From NCBI GenBank assembly GCA_028274465.1, contig CM051457.1, positions 110,421,982 through 110,485,981 of the forward strand: a DNA stretch of 64,000 nt, read 5' to 3'. Of the stretch, positions 33,521 to 46,257 are shown one piece after another. The translations under genes and the position numbers were made by a program. The notes under the pieces were generated by a model. That model was not told where the DNA came from, made no database searches, and saw only the letters and a list, made by a program, of their open reading frames with translations. Position 1 is the first letter of the stretch; every line of letters begins with the position of its first letter. The DNA comes from Plantago ovata (Eukaryota > Streptophyta > Magnoliopsida > Lamiales > Plantaginaceae).

Positions 33521-34990
33521 ATAGCCTACATCGTTAATAAGTGTTATCTTTACGAATATACAATATTTGATTGTGATTTTCTTCATATCTATTTCATTGA
33601 TTAATAAGTGTATTTTCTTTACATATCGATCCAGTGGCAAAGGGAAGTGGATAAGGATGACCGGCTTTAAGCCTATTATACCTCGTTCATGATGGTTCAG
33701 TCAACCCTTCCCCCTATTTGAGGACACAGTCCTTCCCTGGCTCCATTCCGTTGAATTATATATACAATTATACCAAAAATAATGAAATTGTATCTATAAA
33801 ATACGACTGGAGAAGACAATATAGAATGGGGATCAAGTATATAGTTTTGGGTATGTCTTTTGTTCTGCATAATGTTTCGACTGGTTTTCGAAGGTTGATT
33901 GGCTTGTAGAATTGTTTCGAACAATTTTGTGTTGCTAGTACGTACGATTATTTGTATCAACGGAAATTCCCAGAATGTATACTCAGTGATGGAATTGCGC
34001 GCAAGTCCTCTGATATAGAGGACTCGCTGAACAATCATTTAGCTTCGAACGAAACTTGATAAGATATTTAATCGTTAGAGATCATAGCTTAAAATATCTG
34101 ATAGACTCGTATATAATTCCTTTACATTATATCTGGAGATCGGCCAAATTCAAAACAGTTTTAAACACTTAATTAATTCTTCAAACATTTCAGAAAATAT
34201 TGAAGCGTCTATCTTTTCACCACATTTTACAATACAAAACTTATTCCGAACTCTAATTATTATTCCACTGAAAAGATCATGATAAGAGTGTTTTAATTAT
34301 GGGTCCTAAAAACATCAAAAACAAAAAATAAAAACTAGAAATAAAAATCAAGAAAAGAAAGAAAACAAATGGTATTCCTAGCATAGCAGGAGACAGCCCA
34401 CGCCCCAAAAAGGAGTTTGAAGGTGTTACATATGTTGTCTCCCTTAAAGCAAATCGCAATAAACAATATTGAGGTCATTTTTTTTAAGGGCAATTAATAA
34501 AATTCCAAAGATTAATAATTACATTTTCATTTATATTTTTATTTTTTTGTTGACCAACCATATATAACTAAATTATGCAAAACAAATAAGCCAAGGAAAT
34601 AACATAAAAATAAATTCTTTTTTCAATTTCTTCTTTTTCTTTTACATTTCTTTAATCTTCTTCTTTTTTAAAGTTCTGGTACCTAAATAACTCTGGCACG
34701 GGAGTTTTGTGCAGAAAAATATTTAGGTATACCGTATACTTAGTCCATAATGTTTTGTATAGATCATATGTATATAAATGTTTCTTTAAGTTGGTAAGTA
34801 AAATTATAATTAAATGTGAATGTAAAAATATTAGAAACTATGGTGTAAATGTTTAGCAATTTACTTTCAAGAACTCATTTGTAAAATATACATATAAATC
34901 AAAAACAACAACTAATTGCAAAATAAAGCCACTTTAAAACATTAGTTACCAAATGCTCACTACTTACTAAGCTTTAGGACCTCAAAATCT
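33521..34990. other. Intergenic AT-rich region, no gene seen
   Basis: Both strands are dense in stops. Short ORFs here (33697-34038 minus, 34277-34459 minus) show no motif. Confidence 0.5.
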
Positions 34991-35950
34991 CGCTCAATTG
35001 GATTTAATAGCAAATTTGACATCCGAAAGCTAGTTTCAGCCACTTAAACTAGCTTAAACTAGCTAAAATGGACCTCAAAAACTCGCTAAACTGAATTTAA
35101 TGAAGATTTTTGAAATCCGCCTACAGAAATGGACATCTCGCTCAACTGGATTTAATAGCAAATTTGACATCCGGAAGCTAGTTTCAGCCACTGAAACTAA
35201 CTAAACTAACTAAAAATGGTTGAAAATAGCTAAAAATGACTGAAACAATTTAAAACTAACTGTTAATTTTATATTTTTCTTGAAATTAACCTTTAAAACT
35301 AGTTGTTAATTTTATAAAATGATTAAATTAACTCTAAAAATTATTTATACTAAACTAAATAAATTTAAAAAATATGAAAACTATAATTACAAAAATATAA
35401 TCATTATTTTAACTGAAAAAACATAGTTCCAAATTACTTTCAACACCTAAAAGCTAGTTTCAGAAGTTAATTTCAGACAAAAAGCTAGTTTCAGAGGCTA
35501 GTTTCAAATAAAAATTAATTTCATAAACTGGCCGAAATTAGCTGAAATTAGTTGAAACTAACTATTAATGCTAGTTTCAACATCATAAAATGTTAATTTC
35601 ATTAGTTTCAACAACAAAAATGTTATTTTCATTAGTTTCAGCAACAAAAATGCTAGTTTCAGCAACACAAATGCTAGTATCATTAGTTGCAACAACACAA
35701 ATGCTAGTTTCAATAACTAAATGCTAGTTTCATTAGTTTAAACATCATAAGTGCTAGTTTAAGCATCATAAGTGTTAGTTTGAGCCACAAAAATGCTAGT
35801 TTCAGCAACAAGAATGCTAAATTCATTTGTTTCAGCATCACAAGCGAACAAAAAAAATGTTAGTTTCATTAGATTCAACAACAAAGATGAAAGTTTCATT
35901 AGTTTCAACAACACAAATTAAATGTCAGTTTCATTAGTTTCTGTGTATAA
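34991..35950. repeat. Degenerate minisatellite: GCTAGTTTCA-based repeats
   Basis: Two near-identical blocks of about 58 bp start at 34991 and 35139 (CGCTCAA(T/C)TGGATTTAATAG), with a poorer copy near 35072. They are followed by an irregular run (35440-35950) of roughly 25-35-bp units built on ATGCTAGTTTCA and TTAGTTTCAACAACA. It has no protein-coding capacity. Confidence 0.85.
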
Positions 35951-36304
35951 ATATTAATTAGTTAGAAAAAAATAGTTAAATATAATTAGCTAGTAATTAA
36001 CTAACACTAATGGATGTCAAAAACACCATCAGAATCCATTTTAGTGAGAACATAGGTGTCCAACGAGAAATTTAGATCCAAATTAATTAGCTTTTAGGGC
36101 ACCAAAAATAGAATGTCCTGTTTTGTAAGAGGTTATTAGATTTTAGGGCACCAAAAATAGAATGTTCTTTTTTATAAGTAGTTATTTAAAGTGTATATTT
36201 TAGCAATTAGGTGCCCTCAAGTGGTTCTTTTATATAATTTTATGTAATTTCAAATGTAATTTAGAGTGATGAAATCTATTTCACAAAATAATAATTATTA
36301 TTAT

Positions 36305-37059
36305 GGAAAAAATGGATCAAACCCCCCAAACTATTACCCTTTTGAGACTGTGCCCCCAAAACAAATAAATTTGGTTATTAACCTCCTCAACTATTATATT
36401 TTTGAGACAATACCCCATGAAGTGATTTTTTTAGTTAAATAAATAGATAAAATAACATTTGTATGTTTATAAATTTTATATATCCAATAAATAAATTTTT
36501 TTGTTCATATTCCATTACTACAAAGTTATATTTTACATGACATATAAAAAATTAAAAAATATATTTCCTCCGTAATTACTTTATAATTGGCCTTTTCGAC
36601 TTATTTTTTCCATAAATTACTTTAAATTACATTAAAAAAATATACAAATAATATTATATTTATCATCGAAGTACTTTAAGTATTTTCACAATTTTTTATA
36701 TATATCTGTTACGGTATAAATTAAAAGCAATTCTTGTCAAAATGTTTTCAAAACATTTAATAAAATACTAATAAAAGTAATGGAGGATGAACTAATTATA
36801 AATTATTTCAAAACTATAAAATAAAGTTTGAATTGCACTTAAATGTCATGATAATCGATAAAAGTGAATTTTGTATCACAACAACATCTAATAAATTAAC
36901 TTATTTAGTTGATTTGTGAAGAGTTTATCATTAAATTTATTAACTTGGGGCCATTGTCTCAAAAGTATGATAATTAAAGAGGTTAATCACCCAATTTATT
37001 AGTTTGGGGGGAATGTCTCAAAAGAGTAATAGTTTGGGAGGTTTTATCCATTTTTTCCT
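36305..37059 (+). mobile_element. Mutator-like (MULE) non-autonomous element, copy A
   Basis: 755 bp with terminal inverted repeats of about 44 bp (GGAAAAAATGGATCAAACC; inverse of the right end GGAAAAAATGGATAAAACC) and a perfect 9-bp duplication TATTATTAT (36296-36304, 37060-37068). Same family as copy B at 18.9 kb, opposite orientation. No ORF. Confidence 0.92.
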
Positions 37060-37068
37060 ATTATTATG

Positions 37069-37585
37069 ACCATAAATGTTAAAATCGCAATGCAAGTCTA
37101 GTCCATGTCGTTGAATTAAACAAGTTATTTACTACGTAAAATATTTTAGGGAAAAAAAGTAATATGAGATCATAAGTAATTAAGTAATTTGAGAACTAAT
37201 TTGTATTACTTATTGTTCAAAATATGTGTAGCTTTTTCTACTTACCAAAATTTAATGAGGAAGAAAGGAAAATAAAGATAAAAAGAAAAAAAAATTAAAT
37301 GAAAATTTTTGGGATTTGCTTTAAATATTTTATTAGTTTTAATTTTGATGGCGAAAATGAAAGGCAAGGACAAAAGTGTCATTTTCGTAATTCACACAAT
37401 TTTTCCTAACTGAAAACGACTGCAAGCAACCTGTGGTCTACCTGTATCTATCTATGTCCATCCCATCCACACGCACATTACATACACTTCTCCTATATAC
37501 TCCTCCTTTTTTCTCTCTCTATATTATATTTCTAAAAAACACCAAAAAAATATTTAAAAACAAATTAATTAATTGAAGAGTATGG
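37069..37585. other. Upstream region of PHD-finger gene
   Basis: No gene. A CT-rich TTTTTTCTCTCTCTATATT tract near 37509-37530 precedes the core promoter. Confidence 0.4.
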
Positions 37586-37589
37586 AGAG

Positions 37590-37597
37590 TATATAAA
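37590..37597 (+). promoter_or_regulatory. TATA box of PHD-finger gene
   Basis: TATATAAA lies 137 bases before the ATG, followed by a CT-rich leader (CTTTCTCTCTTCTC) typical of plant 5' UTRs. Confidence 0.6.
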
Positions 37598-37733
37598 TGC
37601 CCAATAGAGATGCGTAAACCGACCTGAATTTCCTTTCTCTCTTCTCAGAAACTCCCTTTCTGCGTGTTTTTTTTCCTCTTCTCCTTTGGCCTTTTACAGG
37701 TGAAACTCGGAAAAATTAACCGGAGTACCCGAA

Positions 37734-38849
37734 ATGGTGGATCTTCAGACAGTTTGCTGTATGTGTGGTGATGTCGGGTTCCCCGACAAGCTATTCCGCT
37801 GCTCCAAGTGCCGCAACCGCTTCCAACACTCGTATGTTTCCATAACTAACTCCGTGTTTGTTTTCTCAGTTATAGTATCTCACTATACATGCATATTTTC
37901 TTCCATATGAGCTTTAGAATTACAAAGTGTAGTCCGAATTTGAAATTTAATTAGGAGAGTAGGCACGAATCATATGCTTATATGATTCGTGCCTAGTGAT
38001 CATGGCCACTAAGTCTACATGATCACGAAACCGTCCCGGGTTTAACATTATTGTTTCGTTTATTTACGGTTCACTAAGTCATCGTCCTCTCTAGTAGAAC
38101 TGTATCATAAACTTTACTGTTTTGCGCGGTACTCTTACCCCCTTAGGATTTCTTTGCGATAGATTTTATGGAAATTCAGTCACTTTTTCCTATTGTTATT
38201 GTTCTTGTTTTGCTTCACAAACCCATATTTTTGTGGACAGTATAACATATATTACTACTATAAAGTATTCAAGATTTGTGTGTATCATATGCATAGACAC
38301 TCGTTGAACACTCCAGAATGTTCGACTATGTGGTCAAGGACTCCATATATCATCATGTCACGTCATTTTATGCAATTTCAACATATTATCAATTGGGTTT
38401 TCGAGAATTTAGAATCAACGTGAACGTGTAGCTGATAACTTCGATTATAAGATCATTTTAAATAGATATTTTATGTACACATGAAATATCGAATTTACAT
38501 TTCAGTGTTATCCTACTAAAAATAATAACTTGATGATAAAATTCACAGGTATTGTAGCAACTACTATAGCGAATGCGCTGAACCGATCCAAGTATGCGAT
38601 TGGTGCCAATGCGAGCAAAGAAATTCATCCTCCTCCTCATCTAAGCAAGGCAACTCGAATATAGCATCTCCGCGTAGTAATAAATCCAACCATGCAAGTG
38701 ATCAACAAAGGTCCGCATACTCCGGTGACAAAGTCAAGCGTCATGACCGTGACGAGGGAGGTTCCGGGTTGGAAAAACCCACCGGAAAAGTTCCATCTCC
38801 GCGCCCCACCCCACGGCGGTATAAGCTACTCAAGGATGTGATGTGCTAA
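37734..38849 (+). CDS. Small PHD-finger protein, two exons
   Basis: Exons 37734-37831 and 38549-38849 (GT-AG, phase 2) give 132 residues. The start is MVDLQTVCCMCGD and the end LLKDVMC. The PHD-type C4HC3 zinc ligands are C8, C11, C23, C26, H32, C35, C49 and C52, with the aromatic W51 before the last Cys. The first six ligands are on exon 1 and the joint runs through HSYC. After the finger the protein is a serine-rich, basic low-complexity tail with a PRPTPRRYKLL block near the end, likely nuclear. PHD fingers commonly read histone H3 tails; whether this one does is not shown. Small plant proteins with this single N-terminal finger and a disordered tail are known but I cannot name this one. 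No damage is seen. Confidence 0.85.
37960..37995. repeat. Perfect hairpin in the PHD gene intron
   Basis: TAGGCACGAATCATAT and its exact inverse ATATGATTCGTGCCTA flank a GCTT loop, 128 bases into the 717-base intron. No duplication is seen outside the arms. Confidence 0.9.
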
Positions 38850-39041
38850 AAAAGGGTTTTGCACTAAGTTTGAGCAATGTGTCTATAAATAGTTACAACT
38901 TTTATCTATGTAATTAGTAGTATGTGTGTGTATGTATAATAATATATGTGATGGGGTAGTGATAGTTATAAGTTGTTTTCAAGTGCTTTCATCTTTTGAC
39001 TTGGTGAGTTTAAGTGGCCCATGTTTTTCCTAAGCTTAGCT

Positions 39042-39047
39042 AATAAA
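39042..39047 (+). terminator. Candidate polyadenylation signal of PHD gene
   Basis: AATAAA lies 193 bases past the stop, after TG/T-rich sequence. Confidence 0.45.
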
Positions 39048-41995
39048 GTTGTTACATATGATAATGGGTCTTTGAGTCTTGATGTATTATTTTCCAATTA
39101 ATATATATTGATATAATTAAGCTCATGAATATTGACCTTTAAGTTTTGTCTTTGTGTTAAAACTTCTATATAATTATCGTCACTTTCGGTACACGTTGCT
39201 TATCTCATCTCATTAGACATTTATAAACATAGTATACATATAGTATATAGTTATACGCCAATATTGTTACAACTTATATGCACTTTGAAATGCATACACG
39301 TTATGTAAAGTAATTTAAACTCATTCGAGAGAATTTAACACGTTGGGAATCCGATATTGCTACTAGTTTCAGATAATTAATATTTGGATCATCTTTTTCG
39401 TAAAGGTGGAGGAAATTATGAAAATTGGAAAAGAGGGAAAGAAACGTATAATCAGATGTAACGAGTTTTCCAAATCAAGTTCACTAGTCAACCCTTGCTT
39501 TTTTCCTCTCAAGTCGATCTCATGAACCATATTTCTCTTATATTTATTTATTTACTTTCTCCAATAGTCATGTACTTTTTATTTTTTTAATTAACTTCAC
39601 CTTTATGTCATTATCTACCATATAATATGTGTCGAGATGATCTTGACGAGATTGTTTTCCTAACATCTTATATTTTCGTTTTTCATCTTATCTTCTCAAA
39701 ACTCGGATCGCACAGACCTAGAAATTTTTTCAACCCGCGTTAGTATTGTAACAAGTATCCATAAGAAAAAAGTCGAAATTCAACATTTTAAAATTTTACA
39801 TTCTTTCTTTTTACCCCGGAGACCAACCTAGCCATATAGGTTGGGTCAACACTTAGACCCGGGGGTTTACCTGGCCACATATTACTAGATCAATTTGAGT
39901 CAACTCAGATATTTATTAATTCTTATGATTATGTGAAAAAAAATACAATGTTCGGTAACCTTGAGTTAACTCAATTTCAATGTGTTGAAAGTGTGAAACT
40001 CTCTGGACCAAGTTTCAACTAGTAAATTCGTATCCAAAAAACAACTTACGTGGTACTTCAGAATTATGTATCACGTGTTAAATCAATTTTGTATAGATGC
40101 CATCATGCCAATGAAACATAATTATCGAACATGAAAACTTGTTGGCTTCATGCGAAAATCACTGTAGTATATGTAGTGCTCGTACGTAACCACTAGTAGT
40201 ATTCATACAAAAATGTAAATAAGCAAAATATATAAGTTTAATCAAGATATTTATTTACTCAAATCATTGATTATGATCGTGCAATCCGCTTTCTATGGAA
40301 AATAGTACTATAATGATTTCGCATATTTATAGTATACTTACAAGAAGAGTTATACGTTTTGGTGAACTTTATGAAAAATAATCATCTGTTTTTCTGGATT
40401 CTATACGTACTCCATTTCTGTCCGTTTCTTTGGATTCTATACGTTTCTATTTTTGTCAAATCTTTATCTCACAACTTTATTGTGGGTCCTGCCACTAAAC
40501 CAACGCACTACACTCATTATATAAACCTCTTAAAACTCCGTTTCAAAATCAAATGTATAAAATCCAAAAAAAACGGATGAGTATCACGTAACGATTGAAA
40601 AATATTGTGGCATGATTGGAAAATTAATTGAAATTAATGAATATATAATGAAGGTGCGTACCACCGAAGATATTTTATTAGTAGGGGTGTCCTTAATTTC
40701 TAGGGTTTGTCTATCTACAAGTAAGACCGTAAGAGTATATGGAGGAGCCATATGGATTGGTGAGTCATGAGGGTATTGAATATGGTTGGCCTAGATACAA
40801 ATTCATGGTTGCTACCTAAAGCTGCCAACACTTTAATCACATCTACTGAAAACGTATTTATTACGACCCACTTTATTACACCATATGGGCTCCGTGTGAA
40901 TAGGATTGGAATTACTAGATATGGACACATACGTAACTTGGGTCACGTCCTCGTCGAGCTAGCCATATTAATTTTAATATCAAACCTTTGTGCACTCTCG
41001 CCGTTGCAGGGTAGACATGTAACATGAGACCATTCATCTGGAATGGAACCTAGCTCTAATAAAGCGCGCAGTGTGATGAATTTGAGTCATTGCCCACACG
41101 CATGTGATCGTATTCACTTTGGGTTGGAGCGGTCACAACACAAGTAAGGCTTTTTTTTCTTTTCCCTTACATGGAACAAGGAGAGTATGTTTTTGAAATC
41201 ACTCAAAACGCTCTAATTCTGTTTAAGTTAAACAGTTCTACACAATTAACATTCATGTGTACGTAATGTAGTATGTACCCGACGGTGTCAATAGTTAAGC
41301 CGATGGTTAGTAATTCCTCAATTTCATTAATAACTTCATCTTCAGTCAACAGGTTTCGTGTTTGACCGTACATTACTCCTAAATTGTACGATGCAGTTCT
41401 TTTTTAAAGTTATATAATTAAAGTTCATAAGTTAGTAATTATTTAGGTGTAATATACGATCACACCTAAATATTTAAATAAGTTAGTAATGACCGATGTT
41501 TGAATATTTTTAAATTTTTTTTATCAATATAATTTAGGTGTAAACATGACAGCTGTTGACCAAATAGGAAGTTTGTAATGAAATGGAGGAAGTATAAAAT
41601 AGTACCTTGAGCTAAAGCGAGTGAACTGTTAGTTCTACTTCTACATAGGAGCTTTTGTCTTTTTATTTTTTTTAATTGTTTTTTAATCGACTAAAAATTT
41701 CATTAATAATCAACACCAAAAAGTTACAAACGATACAAGACTAGGTGCATATAGATGCACACCAAAACAAAAATTTTAAGCAAGGAAACAAAAACACTTA
41801 GAAGCTGTTGTCTAAACTAATATGAACTTTTTTTTTTGAAAAGTGCAATTTTTTTTTTTAAAGAAACTAATATGAACTGAATTAGCTATTTGTATTTTTT
41901 TCTAAAATAGTAATTAAATAATGTGAACTAAATTGTGTTTAATCTGGGGAGGTAGTGTATGTACTACCTGGGTCGACATACATACATAATATATA

Positions 41996-42002
<7 letters not shown>

Positions 42003-42064
<62 letters not shown>

Positions 42065-42178
42065 TATATATTATATATATATATATATCTATATAGATAT
42101 ATATATATATCTATATATATAGATATATATATATATATATAGATATATAGATATTATATATATCTCATATATATATAT
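42003..42178. repeat. TA/TATC microsatellite with self-complementary blocks
   Basis: A TA run that grades into TATATCTATATAGATATA palindromic variants. Confidence 0.9.
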
Positions 42179-42885
42179 CTATATATTTTATTTTTTTTAC
42201 AAATAACACCACTTAAATTTAAACTTTAGTACATTAATTCAACATATTTTTATGGAAGTATAAAAGTTTTGATTGGAAAAAATTATTTCCACCATGAAAT
42301 ATAGAATTAATGTCATTTTTAAGATCATTATGCTAATTTAGAATAAATTTTTCTTATAGTTTACATTTTAGTATAAGCAAATATTGTCAATCGAAGCATA
42401 GCAAAAATTATGTTCATAATTAGTCGTATCTTAATTTTCATTCTGGCTCCGGCCATTAGTTTAATAAACATGAACGAGAAGCTTTGTTTTTTATATACGA
42501 ATCAAATAAATACGAGCTCGATCCTTAATGATTGGGAGAAATGAAACATGATTTTAGTTCACATAACAATTGGTTTCTCATACTGTATCAAGTCTCCATG
42601 TCCGATTTGCAAGTGTGAATTGTACCCACTTGTGATTTAACTCATCACAAATGGGCAAAGAGACAATCAATCAGGCCATGACTGAGACTGACTGACTTGT
42701 AGCTACCATTGTCTGGCCTTTTTCCCTCAATTTGGGGGTTCAGCACCTTATTTATTCCGCTCCTTCAACTCTTTTGACTGATCGATCGATGCACTCTTCT
42801 ACGTCGGCATCGATTAAAAACACTTAGACCACCCCATCAATGGGTTAAGGCTAATGTCCGTTTAAGGGCTTAAACTGGACTTAGC

Positions 42886-42930
42886 CGCGTTTAAGCAGTT
42901 TTCACCCGCATCAGTCACTGCTTAAACGCG
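42886..42930. repeat. Left subterminal hairpin of Harbinger-2
   Basis: Arms CGCGTTTAAGCAGT / ACTGCTTAAACGCG, identical to copy 1 although the surrounding sequence has diverged. Confidence 0.9.
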
Positions 42931-43239
42931 GTTAAGCCCAGTTTAAGGCTTGCCACGCCATTTTGTTTTTAATTTTTTTTTTTTTTTTAATTTTTTTTTA
43001 GTTAAGGTAAAGAAGAAGGAAGATTTGTTGTAAAGAATTTCATATGAAATCAAGTTAATAGATGAAAATCACAAATATATTACATTAAGTTGTACCGAAT
43101 TTGAAACACACAATATTACAACAAGTTCTGCTTAATTGAAAACAAACGATTGAAACAAACAACTGAAACAATTGAAAATGCAAACAACATTCTAATGGAA
43201 ACTAAAGCCTCATCCTCCAAATGTGTTCAATCAAGTCAT

Positions 43240-44400
43240 GTTTGAGTGCGTCATATGCTGGATGTAACTCTCCATCATCCTTTGTTCTTCCTGTAATCAA
43301 CAATATCATTCAGAACAGATGGACGTGTTGTGATTGTCACGTCCTTAAGGATGTCTGCATTGTACTGCAAGTTGCCTTGGTTGTACTCCTTAAGCCATTC
43401 TTCGATTGCTTGGTCGTAGTTTAAGTAATTGTCGCGCTCATCCTCGACTATCATGTTGTGAAGTACGATGCAACAATCCATTATCTGTTGGAGCTGTAGC
43501 CTGCTATGTGGAAGGGCCGGATGCTTGATAATATGAAACTGAGCTTGTATAACTCCAAAAGCACGTTCCACATCTTTCCGGCAAGATTCTTGGCGCGCGC
43601 TGAACTTCTGTAGTTTGTGAGTCGTAGGATTGGGAACGGCAGGTACGAATGTTGCCCAATTTGGATAGATGCCATCGACTAGGTAGTGAGGCATGTTATA
43701 CTCACGACCATTGATATGAAAGCGCACGTCAGGTGACACACCGTTGAGGAGATCGTTGAAAGAATGTGATCGTTCGAGCACTCTCTTATCATTGAATTTT
43801 CCAGAAAGTCCAAAGAATGAATGTCAGATCCAAGTATCTTGGGATGCAACAGTTTCGAGAATAAGAGTGGGCTTTTCGCTCCTGCCTTGAAATTGACCGG
43901 CCCACGCCTTTGGACAATTCTTCCACTCCCAGTGCATACAATCGACACTTCCAATCATCCCGGGGAAGCCTCTACTCAAGCCTTCTCAAATCATTTTCAG
44001 TAGGCTTCCGCATGTACTCCGAGCCAAAGCGTTGTACGACTGCGATACAGAATCGATTAAGACATTTAATAGTCGTGCTTTCACCCATTCTGCAATACTC
44101 ATCAACCCCGTCTGCGCAAAGCCCATAGGCTATCATTTTCATGACTGCGGTAAACTTTTGGTAAGGGGTTAAACTCGGTGTACCAGCCGCATTGACGCTG
44201 TTGTGGAAGTAGGTGTCTGTCTCCATCACACCGACCATCACTCTATCGAACAATTCCCTCCTCATTCAGAACCTCTGTCTGAATTGGTTTGCGTAGGTAT
44301 CTCTTGGAGCAAAGTAGTCATCGTACAATTGCACTCCCCGTTGCACTCTGCTCCTATCAATGTACGCACGTTTCTTCTTTTCTTTTTGTGGCTTCTTTGA
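43240..44400 (-). pseudogene. Harbinger-2 DDE transposase pseudogene
   Basis: Homologous throughout to the copy-1 transposase but broken. A roughly 14-bp deletion near 43975 removes the INERRGFPG region and shifts the frame. A TGG to stop change near 43826 interrupts DTWIWH. A 1-bp loss near 43282 changes the C-terminus after VDYRKN. The second Asp region (YLVDGIYPNW) and the Glu region (CRKDVERAFG) survive. An MRRELFDRV start is at 44265. Confidence 0.85.
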
Positions 44401-44704
44401 TCGTTCTTCATACTGCATGGATTGTTCGATCATGCTTGGCAAGTTTTTGGATGAACTGCTTTTCCATTACTTTGTAGTTCGAGGACGAACCACCATCATT
44501 GAATTTGTTGGTTGAATTGTGGGTAGAATTCTGGGTAGATTTCTGCAGTAAAGCTTTGGAGGAAGCTATCAGTGGATGATGATGATGATGAAGATGATGA
44601 TTATCTTTCGAGAGTGAGAGTGATTGTGGATGCAATTGAATTGTGTTGGTTGGTGTGTCTGATTGTAAGTTCTGAGATGCTATTAAATAGAGAAAGTCAG
44701 CTGG

Positions 44705-44915
44705 CAATTTCAAATTCAAATTAAAGATATGATTCCCAACAAATTCAAATTAAAGATAAGATTTCCGACAAATTCAAATTCAAATTAAAGATCAGATTCC
44801 CGACAAATTCAAATTCAGATTAAAGTTAAGATTCCCGACAAATTCAAATTCAAATTAAAGCTAAGATTCCCGACAAATTCAATTTCAAATCAGATTCCTA
44901 ACAAATTCAAATTTT
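44705..44915. repeat. Roughly 35-bp tandem repeats of Harbinger-2
   Basis: AAATTCAAATTCAAATTAAAG / AAGATTCCCGAC units between the two genes, as in copy 1 but with some units altered. Confidence 0.8.
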
Positions 44916-45119
44916 AAATTTCAAATTTCAAACAACACACTAATTTTATTACAACGGACATTTCTCACGGAAAGGAAATACAAGCACACCACACTTGGAC
45001 ATAAAATTAAAATGCAGACAAGGCACACATGCGTTAAAGTAAAATAAAAGCAGACCACCATTTCTGCCTACTCATCATGAAACAACAACATCTTAAGACT
45101 GCCGTACACTAGCTACTCA

Positions 45120-46257
45120 TCAGGCTTTAAATCACGAACGTCCTTTTTTGCTAGAAGTTTGGTATACATCTTCAACTTCTTGAAGCGTAGTTCTTCATCT
45201 TGTCTCTTTTGTTGTTTCTCGGTTATCTCCTGGAAATAGAGAAACTTCTGTTGGTCAAGCTCAACTTTTTTCTAGTCAAGCTCAATTGAAGTCGGATAAG
45301 TCATGGTGAACCGCGACATTTCTTCACTCATCGGGCTTGAGCTAGAATTTCCCTTTCTAGCCAACCTCTTGGACACGTCACGTCCCATGGGACGTTTCTC
45401 CGGGGAGGTCACGACAAAGGAACGTTTGCTCCCACCACTACTACCAGCACCCGCAGATGCCATTGGCTCGTCTTATCCCTCGTCACCACCACCACCGGCC
45501 TCTCCCTCCGGAGGCCTGTTCACATAATTTTCCCAACGTAAGTATTACGCATGCTCCGGATACTTCTTCACGACATTCCATTTCTCCAAATATGTGAACT
45601 CCTCATTTTTCTTTTCTCTGTAGAGATCCTGGGCCATCAAAATTATCTGTTCATCGGTGTAGTTACCACTACGTTGACCAAGGAACTTGTGTGCTTTTTC
45701 GTGGCAGATAACCCACACAAATATGTGCTTTTTAAGCAACTGCAATCTCCCCCGGAGTGAGTCCTTGGTGCGCACATTCATATCAAGAATCATCCCATTC
45801 CTACGGGCGTTTTCATATTTTCGAACACCTTTCTGAAGATCGACTTGAGGTCTTGGTTCGTGCCGGTGATTGGGCACTGGCAAACCTCCGCGTAAGCAGT
45901 CAGAATGACCCCGTCCTCATGAATGTTGAAGCTGTGTCTCTTCGAACCACCACCACCAACTTTTTTAGCGGCTTTGTCTTTCCTTTGCCATGACCATATG
46001 TTCTTTCCTCGGCCACGGGCGGCTCCGGCTGGGTCTCACGAACACTCTCAGGGTACTGTTGAGAATCATAGAACAAGGGTGTTTGTGAGGGTAGACTATT
46101 GTAACAAGGAACGTAAGGAGCGTAAGGATTTTCAGGTGGGTTTTGAAAAAGAGCTCGGTTAGGTGGGGGGAGGGGATCGGACCAAGCAGGTCAGCCATGA
46201 TACTCTCGTATCGTTGATTCTCAAGGATTCCAAACGGCGTTGTTGCTCGAGATTCAT
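45120..46257 (-). pseudogene. Harbinger-2 Myb/SANT-like ORF2 pseudogene
   Basis: Fragments in order on the minus strand: PPPNRALFQNP-like start near 46190, VRTKDSLRGRLQLLKKH near 45780, GSSGGSKRSFVVTSP near 45440, and a KKL..RREEL-like coiled-coil near 45180. Several frame changes and an in-frame TAG (near 45273) break it. Confidence 0.75.

Larger units (their letters stand above)
38850..42823. other. Intergenic region after PHD gene
   Basis: AATAAA at 39042 is a candidate poly-A signal for the PHD gene. No other gene is seen; short ORFs (40359-40580, 40767-41027) have no motif. About 41690-41830 (TTAATCGACTAAAAATTTCA...) resembles the antisense 3' tail of a LINE. An AT-dinucleotide block follows at 42 kb. 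Confidence 0.45.

Noticed and set aside
34991-35950. CRISPR-like repeat array
   Set aside because: Units are irregular with no constant spacer length and the organism is a plant.
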